This document shows, one piece after another, positions 1-10,556 of a stretch of DNA of 64,000 bases. How positions within the stretch are numbered: the stretch's first letter is position 1; the number at the start of each line of letters is the position of its first letter. The translations under genes and the position numbers were made by a program. The notes under the pieces were generated by a model, which was given only the letters and a program-made list of their open reading frames with translations, was not told the DNA's origin and did no database searches. The stretch is taken from assembly GCA_030447905.1 (NCBI GenBank), contig JAUJNZ010000008.1:44704-108703 (forward strand), read 5' to 3'. This DNA comes from Thermoleophilaceae bacterium (GTDB lineage: Bacteria > Actinomycetota > Thermoleophilia > Solirubrobacterales > Thermoleophilaceae).

Positions 1-99
1 CGTGAGCACGGTGCATCGCGTAGGGCCGGCGTTTTCCGGCTTCGACCGTGGGAGAATGAGATCGACAGGATTTCGGTCAAGCGTGAGGAGGGGCGGGAA

Positions 100-258
100 G
101 TGGATCTGGAGACCATCGCGCAATTCCTCCTGACGCTCGCGATGCTCGTGCTGCCTGCCCCCGTGCTGGTGGCCCTGGCGCGCCGACAGTCAAGGAAGGA
201 AGCAAGGGTGGGCGGGGTAGCTGAGCCCGAAGACCCCGAGCCCGATGAGGCCCACTAG
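100..258 (+). CDS. Small single-pass membrane protein, unknown function
   Basis: A 52-residue reading frame opens with GTG at 100, seven bases behind a strong AGGAGGGG ribosome binding site at 86-93. Residues 6-27 form one hydrophobic helix. It is followed by a short basic stretch (RRQSRKEAR) and an acidic, proline-rich tail (EPEDPEPDE). The charge pattern fits an N-out/C-in membrane peptide. No family is recognised. The good ribosome binding site is the main argument that it is real; it could also be the visible part of a small gene that starts further upstream in another frame. Confidence 0.45.
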   Translation: MDLETIAQFLLTLAMLVLPAPVLVALARRQSRKEARVGGVAEPEDPEPDEAH

Positions 259-403
259 ATCGGGCGGACGAATTCGACCGGTCCCGGCTGCTTTCGGCCG
301 CTCGACGACCAACTTCAGCATGCCGCAAGAGCGACCCGCCCGCTCGGCCTGGTCAAGGCGCCGCAACATCCGGTCCCCTAGCTGCGTTAGAGTAGGGCTT
401 ACA

Positions 404-550
404 ACCTTGCCGAACCGCTCGTGCGCCCCGGTGCGCAGGCGGCCGGGGGATCCGAGTAGGTGGGGCGAACCGCCGCGATGCGGTGGGGCGCAGCTCTTTC
501 AGCGCCAGCCCGTCAGCTAACCCCGGAGGCTGTCCGAAAGAGAGGTAGGT
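404..550 (+). promoter_or_regulatory. Cyclic-di-AMP riboswitch (ydaO/yuaA class)
   Basis: The RNA has the hallmark blocks of the ydaO class in order: GCCGAACCG at the 5' side (409-417), a GGGGGA core block (434-439), a GGGGCGAACCGCCGC block near 462-476, and the highly conserved CCGTCAGCTAACC-GG-AGGC block at 510-530. An AAAGAGAGG closing strand follows. It ends just before the M23 peptidase start. In actinobacteria this class precedes genes for cell-wall hydrolases and normally turns expression off when c-di-AMP binds. The off-switch direction here is inferred from the family; no expression platform was modelled. Confidence 0.9.
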
Positions 551-555
551 CCTCC

Positions 556-1758
556 GTGGTGGCATGTCGGCTTCGATATCCCCTCGCGCTGACCGTGGCG
601 GGGCTGACGCTGCTCGCCGTGTTCCTGGCGTCACCGCGCGCCGACGCGGATACCGCGACCCACGCCTTTCCGATCCGTGGCTCGCACTCCTACGGCAGCG
701 AGCTGTCGCGCTACGGCTATGCGCGCGGACGCCTGCACCGCGGTCAGGACATGGCGGCCGCCTCCGGCACGCCGCTCGTGGCCGTCACCGGTGGCCGGGT
801 GTCCTACCGCCAGTACCAGGGCGGCGGTGCGGGCTACTACGTCGTCATTCAGGGCGACGACGGCCGCGACTCCGTCTACATGCACCTGCAGAGCGCGGCG
901 TTCGTCGCGCCGGGGCAGCGCGTCCGCAAGGGTCAGGTGGTCGGGCGGGTCGGCTCGACCGGCAGTTCCACCGGCCCCCACCTGCACTTCGAGCGGTGGT
1001 CGGCGCACTGGTACGACGGCGGGAGCGCCTACGATCCCCTGGCCGCCCTGAAGAGCTGGGACGTTCCGCTCAGGCCGTCCGGTCTCACCGCCCGCCCCGG
1101 CTCGGACCGGGTCTCCCTCGACTGGGCCGACAACCCGCCGGAGGGTGACCTCGCCGGCTACCGGATCTACCGCCGCACCGCCGACACCGGCTACGTCCGC
1201 ATCGCCTCGACGGGCGCAAGCGCCTACGTCGACCGCGCAGCCAGCCGCAACACGAACTACGACTACCGCCTGAAGGCCGTCGACCGGTTGAGCAACCTGA
1301 GCGGCTACTCGAACTCCGCGAGCCCGTCAGCGGAGGCGGCCCCGACCGCCTACGCTCAGACCGTCGACAACGCCGACCCCGAGCGCTTTTTCGCCTCGGC
1401 GAGCTGGAGCCGGAGCACCTGGAACACACAGCGCAGGGGCGCCGACTACAGATACGCCCGGCCCGGGGCCGCCAGCGACAGCGCCCGCTTCCGCCTGCGA
1501 GTGCCCCGCACGGGCCGCTACGAGGTCTATGTCTGGCACCCGTCGGGCTCGGCCTACTCGGCCGCCGCGCCGATCGGGGTGAGGACGACCGAGGGGATGC
1601 GCTGGCGAAGGATCGACCAACGCACCGGGGGCGGGCGCTGGATCTCGCTCGGTGTCCATCCGCTGGCCGCGGGCGACCGGGAGTCGGTCTTCGTCTCGCG
1701 CTCGACGAGCGCTCCGGGCTATTTGATCGCCGACGCGGTGCGGATCGTGGAGCGGTAG
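556..1758 (+). CDS. Secreted M23 family metallopeptidase with FN3 and golvesin-like C-terminal domains
   Basis: This is a predicted zinc endopeptidase that cuts peptidoglycan cross-bridges outside the cell. A signal peptide (LALTVAGLTLLAVFLAS, then ADA) precedes a LytM/M23 core with the metal-binding HRGQDM block and the terminal GPHLHFE motif. A fibronectin type III repeat follows (residues about 175-260), then a C-terminal domain like those of golvesin or xanthan lyase binding modules (WNTQR.GADYRY ... LIADAVRIVE). Start GTG 556 was chosen because an in-frame ATG at 460 lies inside the riboswitch, and GAGGT sits about nine bases upstream of 556. GTG 559 is an alternative. Control by c-di-AMP is likely, linking turgor or wall stress to wall hydrolysis. 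Confidence 0.88.
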   Translation: MVACRLRYPLALTVAGLTLLAVFLASPRADADTATHAFPIRGSHSYGSELSRYGYARGRLHRGQDMAAASGTPLVAVTGGRVSYRQYQGGGAGYYVVIQGDDGRDSVYMHLQSAAFVAPGQRVRKGQVVGRVGSTGSSTGPHLHFERWSAHWYDGGSAYDPLAALKSWDVPLRPSGLTARPGSDRVSLDWADNPPEGDLAGYRIYRRTADTGYVRIASTGASAYVDRAASRNTNYDYRLKAVDRLSNLSGYSNSASPSAEAAPTAYAQTVDNADPERFFASASWSRSTWNTQRRGADYRYARPGAASDSARFRLRVPRTGRYEVYVWHPSGSAYSAAAPIGVRTTEGMRWRRIDQRTGGGRWISLGVHPLAAGDRESVFVSRSTSAPGYLIADAVRIVER

Positions 1759-1971
1759 TTCGGCCGCGGGTCCCTCAGGGCTCCGCGGTCGTCGTCTCTC
1801 GCACGGCCGTGACGAACCTGGAGAGGACGCGGGATCTGTCTGCTGCGCGCCAGGCGAGCGCGAGCGGCACGGCGGCTTTCGGCCTGTTTTTTAGCCTCCA
1901 TCTTCGATGAGCGAATACTCGAATCGCTTGACCGTCGGCTCGAAGCAGAAGGAACGACGCAGGGAGCCCTC

Positions 1972-2513
1972 TTGACCTCTTCTTCGCGCCCCGCCGACTC
2001 ACACGACGCTCGCGTCGAGCGCCTCCGGGATCAGCTCGTAGCGCTGGCCGGTCTCGTGACCGTCCTCGCGCTGATTCATCACACCGACCATGTGCTCCGC
2101 GGAGACATCGTGCTCTCCAGCCGGCTCGACCCGAAGTGGAACCACAGTGGCTGGCCGTTTCAGGCGCCGGTCACGCCGTTCACCGCGAGCCTGGCGGTCT
2201 ACCTGATCCTCGTCCCAGGCGTCGTCTTGACGCTCCGGCGCCGTCTCTGGGCCAGGTACTGGATAGGAGCCGCGATCGTGCTCGCGGCGATCATCGTCGT
2301 CGTCCACTTCGTCCCGGGTCCCGAGACAGAGACGCCTGCAGGTATCTTCGCGACCTAAAGGAGGGCTCTGGCAGCGTCTGGCAGCAAGAACCCGCGCCAG
2401 AGTCCCGGTGGCGCGTCGGAGTCCTCGCGCTCGTCGACGTCTTCGCCATCGTTGCCAGTTTGTTCGCCCTGATCGCCGTGGCGATGCGGGCACGCGTGTT
2501 AGGCCGGAAGTAA
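1972..2513 (+). CDS. Multi-pass membrane protein, frameshifted
   Basis: Translation from TTG 1972 (AGGGAG six bases upstream) gives three hydrophobic segments and stops at 2356-2358 after HFVPGPETETPAGIFAT. A further membrane helix (VGVLALVDVFAIVASLFALIAV) then continues in another frame to 2513. Reading one extra base at about 2356 (TA-aag becoming TAN-aag) restores one frame of about 180 residues with four helices. The protein is therefore either a decayed gene or affected by a one-base sequence error. It resembles uncharacterised actinobacterial membrane proteins; no function is assigned. No SD precedes the downstream part, so independent translation of that part is unlikely. Confidence 0.6.
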
Positions 2514-2548
2514 TTTCGAGCGCTACAGGGACCCGGCTCCCAACGAAG

Positions 2549-2570
2549 AAGCCCCGCCGGCGCGGGGCTT
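2549..2570 (-). terminator. Rho-independent terminator of tRNA-Leu
   Basis: A near-perfect GC-rich hairpin (AAGCCCCG...CGGGGCTT) follows the 3' end of the tRNA on the minus strand and leads into TCTTC. It lies between the convergent membrane protein gene and the tRNA, so it may act in both directions. Confidence 0.7.
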
Positions 2571-2574
2571 CCAG

Positions 2575-2660
<86 letters not shown>

Positions 2661-2672
2661 GTAGCCGAGCGG

Positions 2673-2678
2673 ATTATA
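2673..2678 (-). promoter_or_regulatory. -10 box of the tRNA-Leu promoter
   Basis: A perfect TATAAT lies on the minus strand 12 bases before the mature tRNA 5' end, the right place for a sigma-70-type promoter. No convincing -35 element is seen 17 bases further upstream. The region is shared back-to-back with the lexA promoter. Confidence 0.6.
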
Positions 2679-2716
2679 GACCCGGGAGAATGCCGTCCGA
2701 CGAGCGACGTAGTATA

Positions 2717-2730
2717 CGAACAGATGTTCG
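2717..2730 (+). promoter_or_regulatory. LexA operator (SOS box)
   Basis: CGAACAGATGTTCG matches the actinobacterial/Gram-positive SOS box CGAAC-N4-GTTCG perfectly. It lies 32 bases upstream of the lexA GTG start and just after a TAGTAT -10-like element (2710-2715). This predicts negative autoregulation of lexA. Confidence 0.88.
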
Positions 2731-2762
2731 TTCGAAGCCTCGACACCCCGGAGGTGCCCCGA

Positions 2763-3378
2763 GTGACGGAGCAGAGGCTGACCCAGCGCCAGCGCGAGGT
2801 CCTCGACTTCGTTTGTGGGCTACGCGCATGAGCACGGCTATCCGCCGGCGGTGCGCGACATCGGCCGAGCGCTCGGCCTAGCCTCGCCTTCGACGGTGCA
2901 CGGGCACCTCGCGAGGCTCGAGCGCGCCGGCCTCGTGCGGCGCGACCCGACCAAGCCGCGGGCCCTCGAGCTCCTCGCCGGCGCGGCCAGGAACGCCGTC
3001 GCGGGTCCGGGACTTCCCCTCGTGGGGCGGGTGGCCGCGGGACGGCCGATCCTTGCCGAGGAGAACGTTGAGGACTACGTCGAGGTCCCGGAGCTCGCCG
3101 GGGGAGGGGAGGGCGAGTTCGTCCTGCGGGTGGCCGGCGATTCGATGCGGGAAGCCGGCATCCTCGAGGGAGATTTCGTCGTGGTCCGGAGACAGGAGAC
3201 CGCCGACGACGGCGACATCGTCGTCGCCCTCCTCGAGGACGAGGCGACGGTCAAGCGCTTCTACCGCGAGCACGACCACGTGCGCCTGCAACCCGAGAAC
3301 GCCGCCATGGAGCCGATCCGAGCCCGCGAGGTCCGCGTGCTCGGCCGAGTAGTCGGCGTCTGTCGGAGGGTGTCGTGA
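2763..3378 (+). CDS. lexA: LexA repressor, frameshifted near the N-terminus
   Basis: LexA represses SOS genes and cleaves itself when RecA is activated. The start GTG 2763 has GGAGGT seven bases upstream and gives VTEQRLTQRQREVLDFV, helix 1 of the DNA-binding domain. That frame stops at 2829-2831. The rest (GYAHEHGYPP, SPSTVHGHLARLE, DPTKPRALE) continues in another frame from 2815 to 3378. Removing one T from GTTTGT at 2811-2816 fuses them as DFV-V-GYAHEHG. The C-terminal peptidase is complete: cleavage site AAGR, Ser in GDSMRE, and Lys in ATVKRFY. If the indel is real, only a GTG 2815 product lacking helix 1 could be made. It overlaps the next gene by four bases. Confidence 0.85.
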
Positions 3379-3698
3379 GCTCCGTCCTGCTTGAGGGAAC
3401 CCGGCTACCGGCGGGGCACGACCCGCACCAGCATCCCTTATTCGATGATCTTCGCCGTGCCGAGCCTGGGGCGGAGCCCCGGCGGCGTCCCGAGCCCACT
3501 GCTCCTGGGCCGGCGAGCGAGCGCGGCGAGCGCGGTCCGCGCTCCGGCGGCGACAGGCTGACGCTCGAGCACCACCTCGAGCGGATCTGGGAGGGCCTGC
3601 TCGCCGCCGGAGCCGCGGAGTGCCCGATCTGCATGAGCGGCATGGAGGCGGCCGGGGACTCCGCGGCCTGCGCAAGCTGTGGCACCACCTTGGCCTGA
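3375..3698 (+). CDS. Small zinc-ribbon protein downstream of lexA
   Basis: The 107-residue protein starts with GTG inside the lexA stop codon (GTGA overlap), so it is probably translationally coupled to lexA. The N-terminal half is charged and looks disordered. The C-terminal end has two paired cysteines, AECPICMSGME and CASCGTTLA (CxxC ... CxxC), typical of a zinc ribbon. Between them and the N-terminus is a helix (LEHHLERIWEGLLA). The exact role is unknown. Co-expression with lexA suggests an SOS-linked accessory function; that is inference from position only. Confidence 0.65.
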   Translation: MSSVLLEGTRLPAGHDPHQHPLFDDLRRAEPGAEPRRRPEPTAPGPASERGERGPRSGGDRLTLEHHLERIWEGLLAAGAAECPICMSGMEAAGDSAACASCGTTLA

Positions 3699-3764
3699 GG
3701 GGGTATCTCGTCTCTGCTAGGGGCGAAAGAACCTGGACACTTCGCCCCGGGCGACCTACCATTC

Positions 3765-4188
<424 letters not shown>

Positions 4189-4190
4189 GA

Positions 4191-4213
4191 GAGGGCCCGC
4201 AATGCGGGCCCTC
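4191..4213 (+). terminator. Rho-independent terminator of rnpB
   Basis: GAGGGCCCGC-AAT-GCGGGCCCTC forms a ten-base-pair stem three bases after rnpB and is followed by a pyrimidine/T-rich stretch. It also lies 33 bases beyond the stop of the convergent gene and may serve both. Confidence 0.85.
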
Positions 4214-4246
4214 CCTATTTCACGGGTCGGCGGGCGACTCAGGCCG

Positions 4247-5176
4247 TCAGTCGATGTCGACGTCGACGTCGACGTCGGGAGCGTTGCGCCTTCCACCCGA
4301 GTTCCGGACGTGGAAGTCGGTGTAGACCCTCGGCCTGTCGAACTCGGTGCGGACCCTCCGCCTGTCGACGCTCGTCCTGTCGGACTCGTCGGTGCGTTCA
4401 TGGTCGTAGGTCGGCTGGCGCACGAGCGAGCTCCGCGGCACGCATCCGATGTCCTCGAGGCAAACCACATCGGTCTGGGGATCCTCGGTGTACGGGGACG
4501 TGTCTTCCGCGGGCGCCCGGTCGGAGCTCGCGGTGGCGCGCTCCTCACGGCGCCTCTGAGCAGCCGCGCGCCGGCGTCGTGCCCTGCGGCGACGGGCCTC
4601 GCGGGCTTCTCGGGCCTCGCGGGCTTCTCGGGCCTCGCGCGCCCTTCGAGCCTCGCGCGCCGCGGAGTCCGCGGCCGGCTGGTTGGCGGCCCGTTCCGGT
4701 GGCAGGCCCGCTACGCGATGCTCCTGGCCGCCGGGGCCTGCACCCAGCCCGGCGACCAGCACGAGGACGACCAAGCCCACGGCGAGCGCGCCAAGCCCCA
4801 GCCGGCGCTCGCGGCCTCCCAGCCCGTCTGCCGCACGAGCCCGCGCCGAGTGGACGGCGTCACGAACGCTCTGCGCGCGAGCAGAGTGGAAGACGTCATC
4901 CAGCGCATGTCCCCAAGTCGAGCGGGCGGCGTGACGCTGACCCTGGGGTCGGGACGAGCGGAGCGCCTTCTTCACGCTTCGAGCGCCTGCGACCGCGGCC
5001 AGGCCGAGCGCTTCGAGTCTGCGGGGGCGGGGCGGCTCCAGCTCGGGATCCTCGCGAACGGGGCGCGTGCGGTGGTCGCCGTCGATCACGCGCGTCGACC
5101 CCGGATCCCCCGGATCCTTCGGCTCGCCGTAGAGCTGGGCGTAGATCTCCTCTTCGACGTCGCGGCGAGGTGTCAC
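4247..5176 (-). CDS. Hypothetical single-pass membrane protein with Ala-Arg-Glu repeats
   Basis: The 309-residue protein has a basic cytoplasmic N-terminal region of about 120 residues and one membrane helix ([21 protein letters not shown]). A highly charged AREAREARE segment predicted to form a single alpha helix follows, then a region with two cysteines (VVCLEDIGC). It ends in a repeated DVDVDVDID tail, encoded by a run of GTCGAC. A TAATAT element on the minus strand at 5220-5225, 44 bases before the start codon, may be the -10 box. No family is recognised. The low-complexity composition means parts may evolve by slippage. Confidence 0.6.
   Translation of the reverse strand: MTPRRDVEEEIYAQLYGEPKDPGDPGSTRVIDGDHRTRPVREDPELEPPRPRRLEALGLAAVAGARSVKKALRSSRPQGQRHAARSTWGHALDDVFHSARAQSVRDAVHSARARAADGLGGRERRLGLGALAVGLVVLVLVAGLGAGPGGQEHRVAGLPPERAANQPAADSAAREARRAREAREAREAREAREARRRRARRRRAAAQRRREERATASSDRAPAEDTSPYTEDPQTDVVCLEDIGCVPRSSLVRQPTYDHERTDESDRTSVDRRRVRTEFDRPRVYTDFHVRNSGGRRNAPDVDVDVDID
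4593..4637 (-). repeat. Tandem 18-bp repeat encoding Ala-Arg-Glu units
   Basis: Two and a half copies of an 18-base unit (CGGGCTTCTCGGGCCTCG on the plus strand) encode the repeated AREARE helix of the overlapping protein. Confidence 0.7.
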
Positions 5177-5394
5177 GCTCGATCGTCCTGCGCTCGGTGG
5201 CTGCTCCTACCGCTCCGCGATATTACTCCGATCGTCCGTGATGTCGAGTGTTTCCGCGGAAGTCGATCGCCGCGATGCTCCCACCGCGCCACCCGCGTCC
5301 CAGGACACCGACGGTGACCGACGGAGAGCTCCCGGGCGTCGCGGGGTCGCCAGACCCCGGAAGCTCTCGCCGGACGCGGACGGGATGACCAGTC

Positions 5395-5423
5395 TTGTGG
5401 GTCGGCCTCTGCGCCGGTACTAT
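5395..5423 (+). promoter_or_regulatory. Candidate promoter of gltBD
   Basis: TTGTGG and TACTAT are separated by 17 bases and lie about 50 bases upstream of the gltB start. The rest of the 5177-5474 gap shows a GGCCGG...CCGGCC inverted repeat after the -10 box but no recognisable riboswitch. No good ribosome binding site precedes ATG 5475. Confidence 0.35.
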
Positions 5424-5474
5424 TCGCAGGCCGGCCCCGCGGCCGGAGGCCGTCCCCTACCTCCCTCGCCCACC

Positions 5475-8400
5475 ATGACCGCTCCGAAGCGATCCGGGGC
5501 CGCTGGCCTCTACGACCCTCAGTTCGAGCACGATGCGTGCGGCATCGGTGCCGTGGCCGACCTTTCGAACGACGCCTCTCACGCCACGGTGATCAAGGCG
5601 CTCGACGTGCTCGACCGGCTCGAGCACCGCGGCGCCAGCGGGGCCGAGATCGACACCGGCGACGGCGCCGGCATCCTGCTCCAGATCCCCGACGAGCTCC
5701 TGCGCGGCGCCGTCGACTTCGAGCTGCCTCCCCGCGGGCAGTACGGCGTGGGCGCGCTCTTCCTGCCCGCCGAGCCCGCACGCCGCGCCGAGCTCGAGCA
5801 GCTGATCGAGGAGACCGTCGCGGCCGAGGGGCAGACCGTGCTCGGATGGCGCGACGTTCCCGTCGACGGCTCAGTTCCGGGCCGTAGCGCTGCGGCCGTA
5901 GAGCCCTTCATCCGTCAGGTGTTCGTCGGCGCCTCGCCGCAGCTCGCGGCCGACCCCGACGCCTTCGAGCGCAAGCTCTACGTCGTCCGCCGCGTCGTCG
6001 AGCGAGCCGACCCTGAGCACGACCTCGCGATCCCCTCCTTCTCGTCGAGGACCCTCGTCTACAAGGGCATGCTGACCTCGCCGCAGCTCCGCCGTTACTA
6101 CCCCGACCTGCGCGACGAGCGCACCCAGACCGCGCTGGCGCTCGTCCACTCGCGGTTCTCGACCAACACGTTCCCGAGCTGGGAGCTCGCCCACCCCTAC
6201 CGGCTGATCGCCCACAACGGCGAGATCAACACCCTGCGCGGCAACGTCAACTGGATGCGCGCCCGGGAGTCGCAGCTCGCCAGCGACCTGTTCGGCGATG
6301 ACCTCGAGAAGGTCTTCCCGGTCGTGCGCCCGGGCGGCTCGGACTCCGCCACCTTCGACAACGTGCTCGAGCTCCTCACCCTGGCCGGGCGCTCGCTTCC
6401 CCACGCGCTGATGATGATGGTCCCCGAGGCGTGGGAGCGCAACCCCGACATGGGCCAGGAGGAGCGCGACTTCTACGCCTACCACTCCTTCCTCCTCGAG
6501 CCCTGGGACGGGCCCGCGGCCATCGCGTTCACCGACGGCCGCGTCATCGGCGCGACCCTCGATCGCAACGGGCTGCGTCCCGGACGCTGGCAGCTCACGC
6601 GCGACGACGTCGTCGTGCTCGCCTCGGAGACGGGGGTGCTCGAGGCACCACCCGAGGAGGTCGTCGCCAAGGGGCGCCTTCAGCCCGGACGCATGTTCCT
6701 CGTCGACCTCGAGCGGGGGCGCCTCGTCGAGGACGAGGAGATCCGCCACGAGCTCGCCACTCGCCGGCCCTACGGCGAGTGGGTCCGGCGCAACTCCGTC
6801 CACCTCGACGACCTCCCCGCCAGGGCACCGCAGGAGCTCGCGACCGCGCCCCTGCGCACGCGCCAGCTGCTGTTCGGCTACACCCAGGAGGACCTGCGCA
6901 TCACGCTCGCGCGGATGGGCGGCGCTTCCGCCGAGGAGCCGACCGGTTCGATGGGCAACGACTTCGCGCTCGCCGTCCTCTCCGACAAGCAGCCGCCCCT
7001 CTACTCCTACTTCAAGCAGCTCTTCGCTCAGGTCACCAACCCGCCGATCGACCCGATCCGCGAGGAGATCGTGATGAGCCTGACGACCGGAGTGGGCGCC
7101 CAGCGCAACCTCCTCGACGAGACCGCCGAGCACGCTCACCAGCTCGCCATCGGCCAGCCGCTGCTGACCAGCGGCGAGCTCGAGAAGCTCCGCCAGGTCG
7201 ACCATCACGTCTTCAACGCCGAGACCCTCGACGCCACGTGGCCGGTGTCGGAGGGTGGCCCCGGTCTGGAGCGGGCGCTGGACCGCTTGTGCCGGGAGGC
7301 CACGGAGTGCCTCGCCGCCGGGCGCAACATCCTCATCATCTCCGACCGCGCCGCCGGCTTCGACCGCGTGCCGATCCCGGCACTGCTGGCGGTCGGGGGA
7401 GTTCACCACCACCTCGTGCGCGAGGGAACGCGCCTGCAGACCGGGCTCGTCGTCGAGTCGGGCGAGCCGCGCGAGGTCCACCACATCGCCTGCCTGCTCG
7501 GCTACGGCGCCTCGGCGGTCAACCCCTACCTGGCCTTGGAGACCCTGCACGACATGCTCGACTCCGGCCTCCTGCCGGGCGTCGAGGGTGCCGATGTGGC
7601 CGAGCGCCACATGGTCAAGGCGATCGGCAAGGGACTGCTCAAGACCATCTCGAAGATGGGGATCTCGACGATCGCAAGCTACTCGGGCGCGCAAATCTTC
7701 GAGGCGGTGGGGCTCGAGCCCGAGCTGATCGAGCGCTACTTCACCGGGACGACCTCGCGCATCGGCGGGATCGGCCTCGACGTGCTCGCGCGCGAGGCGC
7801 TCGTGCGCCACGATCGCGCGTTCCCGCGACGCGGCCCGGATGCGATCCCTTCCGAGCAGGCGGCACGTACCGGCGCCGCGACGGCGCCCCGGATCGACGT
7901 GGAACCGGGGGCCGCCGAGGCGCCGCTCGGCACCACCAACGGCGATGTCACGCGCGCGGCAGCGGCGGCGGCTGCGGGGGACGGCGCCTCGGCTAGCGGA
8001 CCGGACGGTGACGGGGCGGGCCCCGACGGCCAAGACCCCCGCCACCGCGCCCCAGTCGAGACCACCGGCCGCGAGGCCCAGCGCGCCGGCGCGGAGCTGT
8101 CGGGCGAGCACGCCAGAACCGGCGGCGTGATCGGCACCGGCGCTCCCGAGACCCCGGGCGGAGCGGCCGCCGGTCCTGCGGCCACCCGGCTGCCCGTGGG
8201 CGGCGTACACGCCTGGCGCCGCGACGGCGAGCGCCACCAGTGGAACCCGGAGACCATCGCGACCGTCCAGCACGCCGTCCGCTACGGCGGGACGCCTGCC
8301 TACGAGCAGTTCTCGCGCATGGTCAACGACGAGTCGAAGCGGCGCGCCACTCTCCGTGGCCTCCTCCAGCTCCACTTCGGTGCCGAGCCGATCCCGCTCG

Positions 8401-10556
8401 AGGAGGTGGAGCCCGCCGCCGAGATCGTCAAGCGCTTCGCGACCGGGGCGATGTCGCTCGGCTCGCTGTCGGCCGAGGCCCACGAGACGCTGGCCATCGC
8501 CATGAACCGCCTCGGCGGTAAGTCGAACACCGGAGAGGGCGGGGAGGACCCGCGCCGCTACACCGCCGATCCCAACGGCGACAGCCGCCGCTCGGCCATC
8601 AAGCAGGTCGCCTCGGGCCGCTTCGGGGTGACCATCCATTACCTCGTCAACTCCGACGACCTCCAGATCAAGATGGCCCAGGGGGCCAAGCCCGGCGAGG
8701 GCGGCCAGCTTCCCGGCCACAAGGTCGATCCCTACATCGCCTGGATCCGCAACTCGACGCCGGGGGTGGGGCTGATCTCGCCGCCGCCCCACCACGACAT
8801 CTACTCGATCGAGGACCTCAAGCAGCTCATCTTCGACCTGCGCTGCGCCAATCCGGCGGCGCGCGTCAGCGTCAAGCTCGTCTCGGAGGTCGGGGTCGGC
8901 ACGGTGGCCGCGGGCGTGGCCAAGGCGAACTCCGACCACGTCACGATCGCCGGTCACGACGGCGGCACCGGCGCCTCGCCCGTGTCGTCGATTCAGTCGG
9001 CTGGCGTGCCGTGGGAGATCGGCCTGGCCGAGACCCAGCAGACGCTCGTCCAGAACCGGCTGCGCGATCGGATCGTCGTCCAGACCGACGGTCAGCTCAA
9101 GACCGGCCGCGACGTGGTCGTGGCCGCCCTGCTCGGCGCCGAGGAGTTCGGTTTCTCGACCGCCCCGCTGATCTCGATGGGCTGCATCATGATGCGCGCC
9201 TGTCACCTCAACACGTGCCCGGTCGGCATCGCCACCCAGGACCCCGAGCTGCGCAAGCGGTTCGAAGGGACGCCCGAGAACGTCGTCAACTACTTCTTCT
9301 ACGTGGCCGAGGAGGTGCGCGGACTGATGTCTCGGCTCGGGGTGCGCCGCTTCGAGGACCTCGTGGGCCGCACCGACCTGCTCCGCGCCGACCAGGCGAT
9401 CGAGCACTGGAAGGCACGCGGGGTCGACCTCTCCGGCCTGCTGGCCGAGCCCGAGGCCGGCCCCGAGGTCGCGCGCCGGCGCGTGCGCCCGCAGGACCCC
9501 GTGCTGGAGGATCACGCCGACCACATGCTGATTGCCGTGGCCGGCCCGGCGCTCGAGCGCGGCGAGCGGGTCGAGACGACCTTGCGCGTCGAGAACAAGA
9601 ACCGCACTGTTGGGGGGTTGCTGTCGGGTGAGGTCGCGCGCCGTCACGGCGCCGACGGGCTTCCCGAGGGGACGATGGAGATCCGCGCCGAGGGCTCGGG
9701 CGGTCAGAGCTTCGGCGGCTGGCTCGCCCCGGGGATCACCCTGACCCTGCACGGGGACGCCAACGACTACACCGGCAAGGGGCTCTCCGGCGGGGTCCTC
9801 ACCGTGCGCCCGCCCGAGGGCTCGCGCTTCGTCGCCGAGGAGAACGTCGTGATCGGCAACACCGTGCTCTACGGGGCCACGGGTGGCCGGGCCTTCTTCC
9901 GCGGGCTGGCCGGGGAGCGCTTCGCCGTACGCAACTCGGGCGCGCGCGCGGTCGTGGAGGGCACGGGTGACCACGGCTGCGAGTACATGACCGGCGGGCG
10001 CGTCGTCGTGCTGGGGTCGACCGGACGCAACTTCGCCGCCGGGATGAGCGGCGGAATCGCCTACGTGCTCGACACCGAGGGGAGCTTCCCGGCCCGCTGC
10101 AACCAAGGGCTCGTCGACCTCGAGGAGCCGACCGAGGACGACCTCGCCGAGCTGTACGAGCTCGTCGAGGAGCACAGGGCCCGGACCGAGAGCCCGGTCG
10201 CCGCGCGCGTGCTCGACGACTGGGCGGGCTTGAGCGGGACGTGGGTCAAGGTCATGCCCCGCGACTTCAAGCGCGCTCTCGCCGAGGCCGCCGCGGCGGA
10301 CGGAAAGGTGGACGGTGAAGCGAAGGCCGTGGCGGTGCGGGGGGTCCAGCCGCCCGGCGACGGGGCGATCCCGGAAGGGGAGCCGAGTGGTCCGGGCGCG
10401 GCCGACGGAAGCCCGGTCCACGCCGGCCAGCAGGAGGACATCGCCGATGCCGCGGAGCGCGAGGCCGAGCGGGCGGAGCGTGCGGGGCTTCCCCGCGCCC
10501 ACGAGGCTGCAGCCGCCGCGGCCGGCAAGGACCGCGCGGAGCCCTCGCATGGGTGA
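5475..10556 (+). CDS. gltB: Glutamate synthase large subunit (GOGAT alpha)
   Basis: With GltD it converts glutamine and 2-oxoglutarate into two glutamates. ATG 5475 gives a short propeptide ending before Cys22 in [10 protein letters not shown], the N-terminal nucleophile of the class II glutaminase. FMN-binding synthase motifs follow ([20 protein letters not shown]). The 3Fe-4S cysteines are at about 1237, 1243 and 1248 ([12 protein letters not shown]). A C-terminal beta-helix with GGRAFFRG-type repeats completes it. At 1693 residues it exceeds the usual 1500 or so because of a low-complexity insert (about 784-905) and an acidic/Ala-rich tail after about 1600. A longer in-frame extension to 5238 lacks GltB similarity and was not used. 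It overlaps gltD by eight bases. Confidence 0.96.
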   Translation: MTAPKRSGAAGLYDPQFEHDACGIGAVADLSNDASHATVIKALDVLDRLEHRGASGAEIDTGDGAGILLQIPDELLRGAVDFELPPRGQYGVGALFLPAEPARRAELEQLIEETVAAEGQTVLGWRDVPVDGSVPGRSAAAVEPFIRQVFVGASPQLAADPDAFERKLYVVRRVVERADPEHDLAIPSFSSRTLVYKGMLTSPQLRRYYPDLRDERTQTALALVHSRFSTNTFPSWELAHPYRLIAHNGEINTLRGNVNWMRARESQLASDLFGDDLEKVFPVVRPGGSDSATFDNVLELLTLAGRSLPHALMMMVPEAWERNPDMGQEERDFYAYHSFLLEPWDGPAAIAFTDGRVIGATLDRNGLRPGRWQLTRDDVVVLASETGVLEAPPEEVVAKGRLQPGRMFLVDLERGRLVEDEEIRHELATRRPYGEWVRRNSVHLDDLPARAPQELATAPLRTRQLLFGYTQEDLRITLARMGGASAEEPTGSMGNDFALAVLSDKQPPLYSYFKQLFAQVTNPPIDPIREEIVMSLTTGVGAQRNLLDETAEHAHQLAIGQPLLTSGELEKLRQVDHHVFNAETLDATWPVSEGGPGLERALDRLCREATECLAAGRNILIISDRAAGFDRVPIPALLAVGGVHHHLVREGTRLQTGLVVESGEPREVHHIACLLGYGASAVNPYLALETLHDMLDSGLLPGVEGADVAERHMVKAIGKGLLKTISKMGISTIASYSGAQIFEAVGLEPELIERYFTGTTSRIGGIGLDVLAREALVRHDRAFPRRGPDAIPSEQAARTGAATAPRIDVEPGAAEAPLGTTNGDVTRAAAAAAAGDGASASGPDGDGAGPDGQDPRHRAPVETTGREAQRAGAELSGEHARTGGVIGTGAPETPGGAAAGPAATRLPVGGVHAWRRDGERHQWNPETIATVQHAVRYGGTPAYEQFSRMVNDESKRRATLRGLLQLHFGAEPIPLEEVEPAAEIVKRFATGAMSLGSLSAEAHETLAIAMNRLGGKSNTGEGGEDPRRYTADPNGDSRRSAIKQVASGRFGVTIHYLVNSDDLQIKMAQGAKPGEGGQLPGHKVDPYIAWIRNSTPGVGLISPPPHHDIYSIEDLKQLIFDLRCANPAARVSVKLVSEVGVGTVAAGVAKANSDHVTIAGHDGGTGASPVSSIQSAGVPWEIGLAETQQTLVQNRLRDRIVVQTDGQLKTGRDVVVAALLGAEEFGFSTAPLISMGCIMMRACHLNTCPVGIATQDPELRKRFEGTPENVVNYFFYVAEEVRGLMSRLGVRRFEDLVGRTDLLRADQAIEHWKARGVDLSGLLAEPEAGPEVARRRVRPQDPVLEDHADHMLIAVAGPALERGERVETTLRVENKNRTVGGLLSGEVARRHGADGLPEGTMEIRAEGSGGQSFGGWLAPGITLTLHGDANDYTGKGLSGGVLTVRPPEGSRFVAEENVVIGNTVLYGATGGRAFFRGLAGERFAVRNSGARAVVEGTGDHGCEYMTGGRVVVLGSTGRNFAAGMSGGIAYVLDTEGSFPARCNQGLVDLEEPTEDDLAELYELVEEHRARTESPVAARVLDDWAGLSGTWVKVMPRDFKRALAEAAAADGKVDGEAKAVAVRGVQPPGDGAIPEGEPSGPGAADGSPVHAGQQEDIADAAEREAERAERAGLPRAHEAAAAAAGKDRAEPSHG

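Noticed and set aside
460-555. Upstream start of the M23 peptidase frame
   Set aside because: It lies inside the conserved riboswitch core, so it cannot be the translation start.
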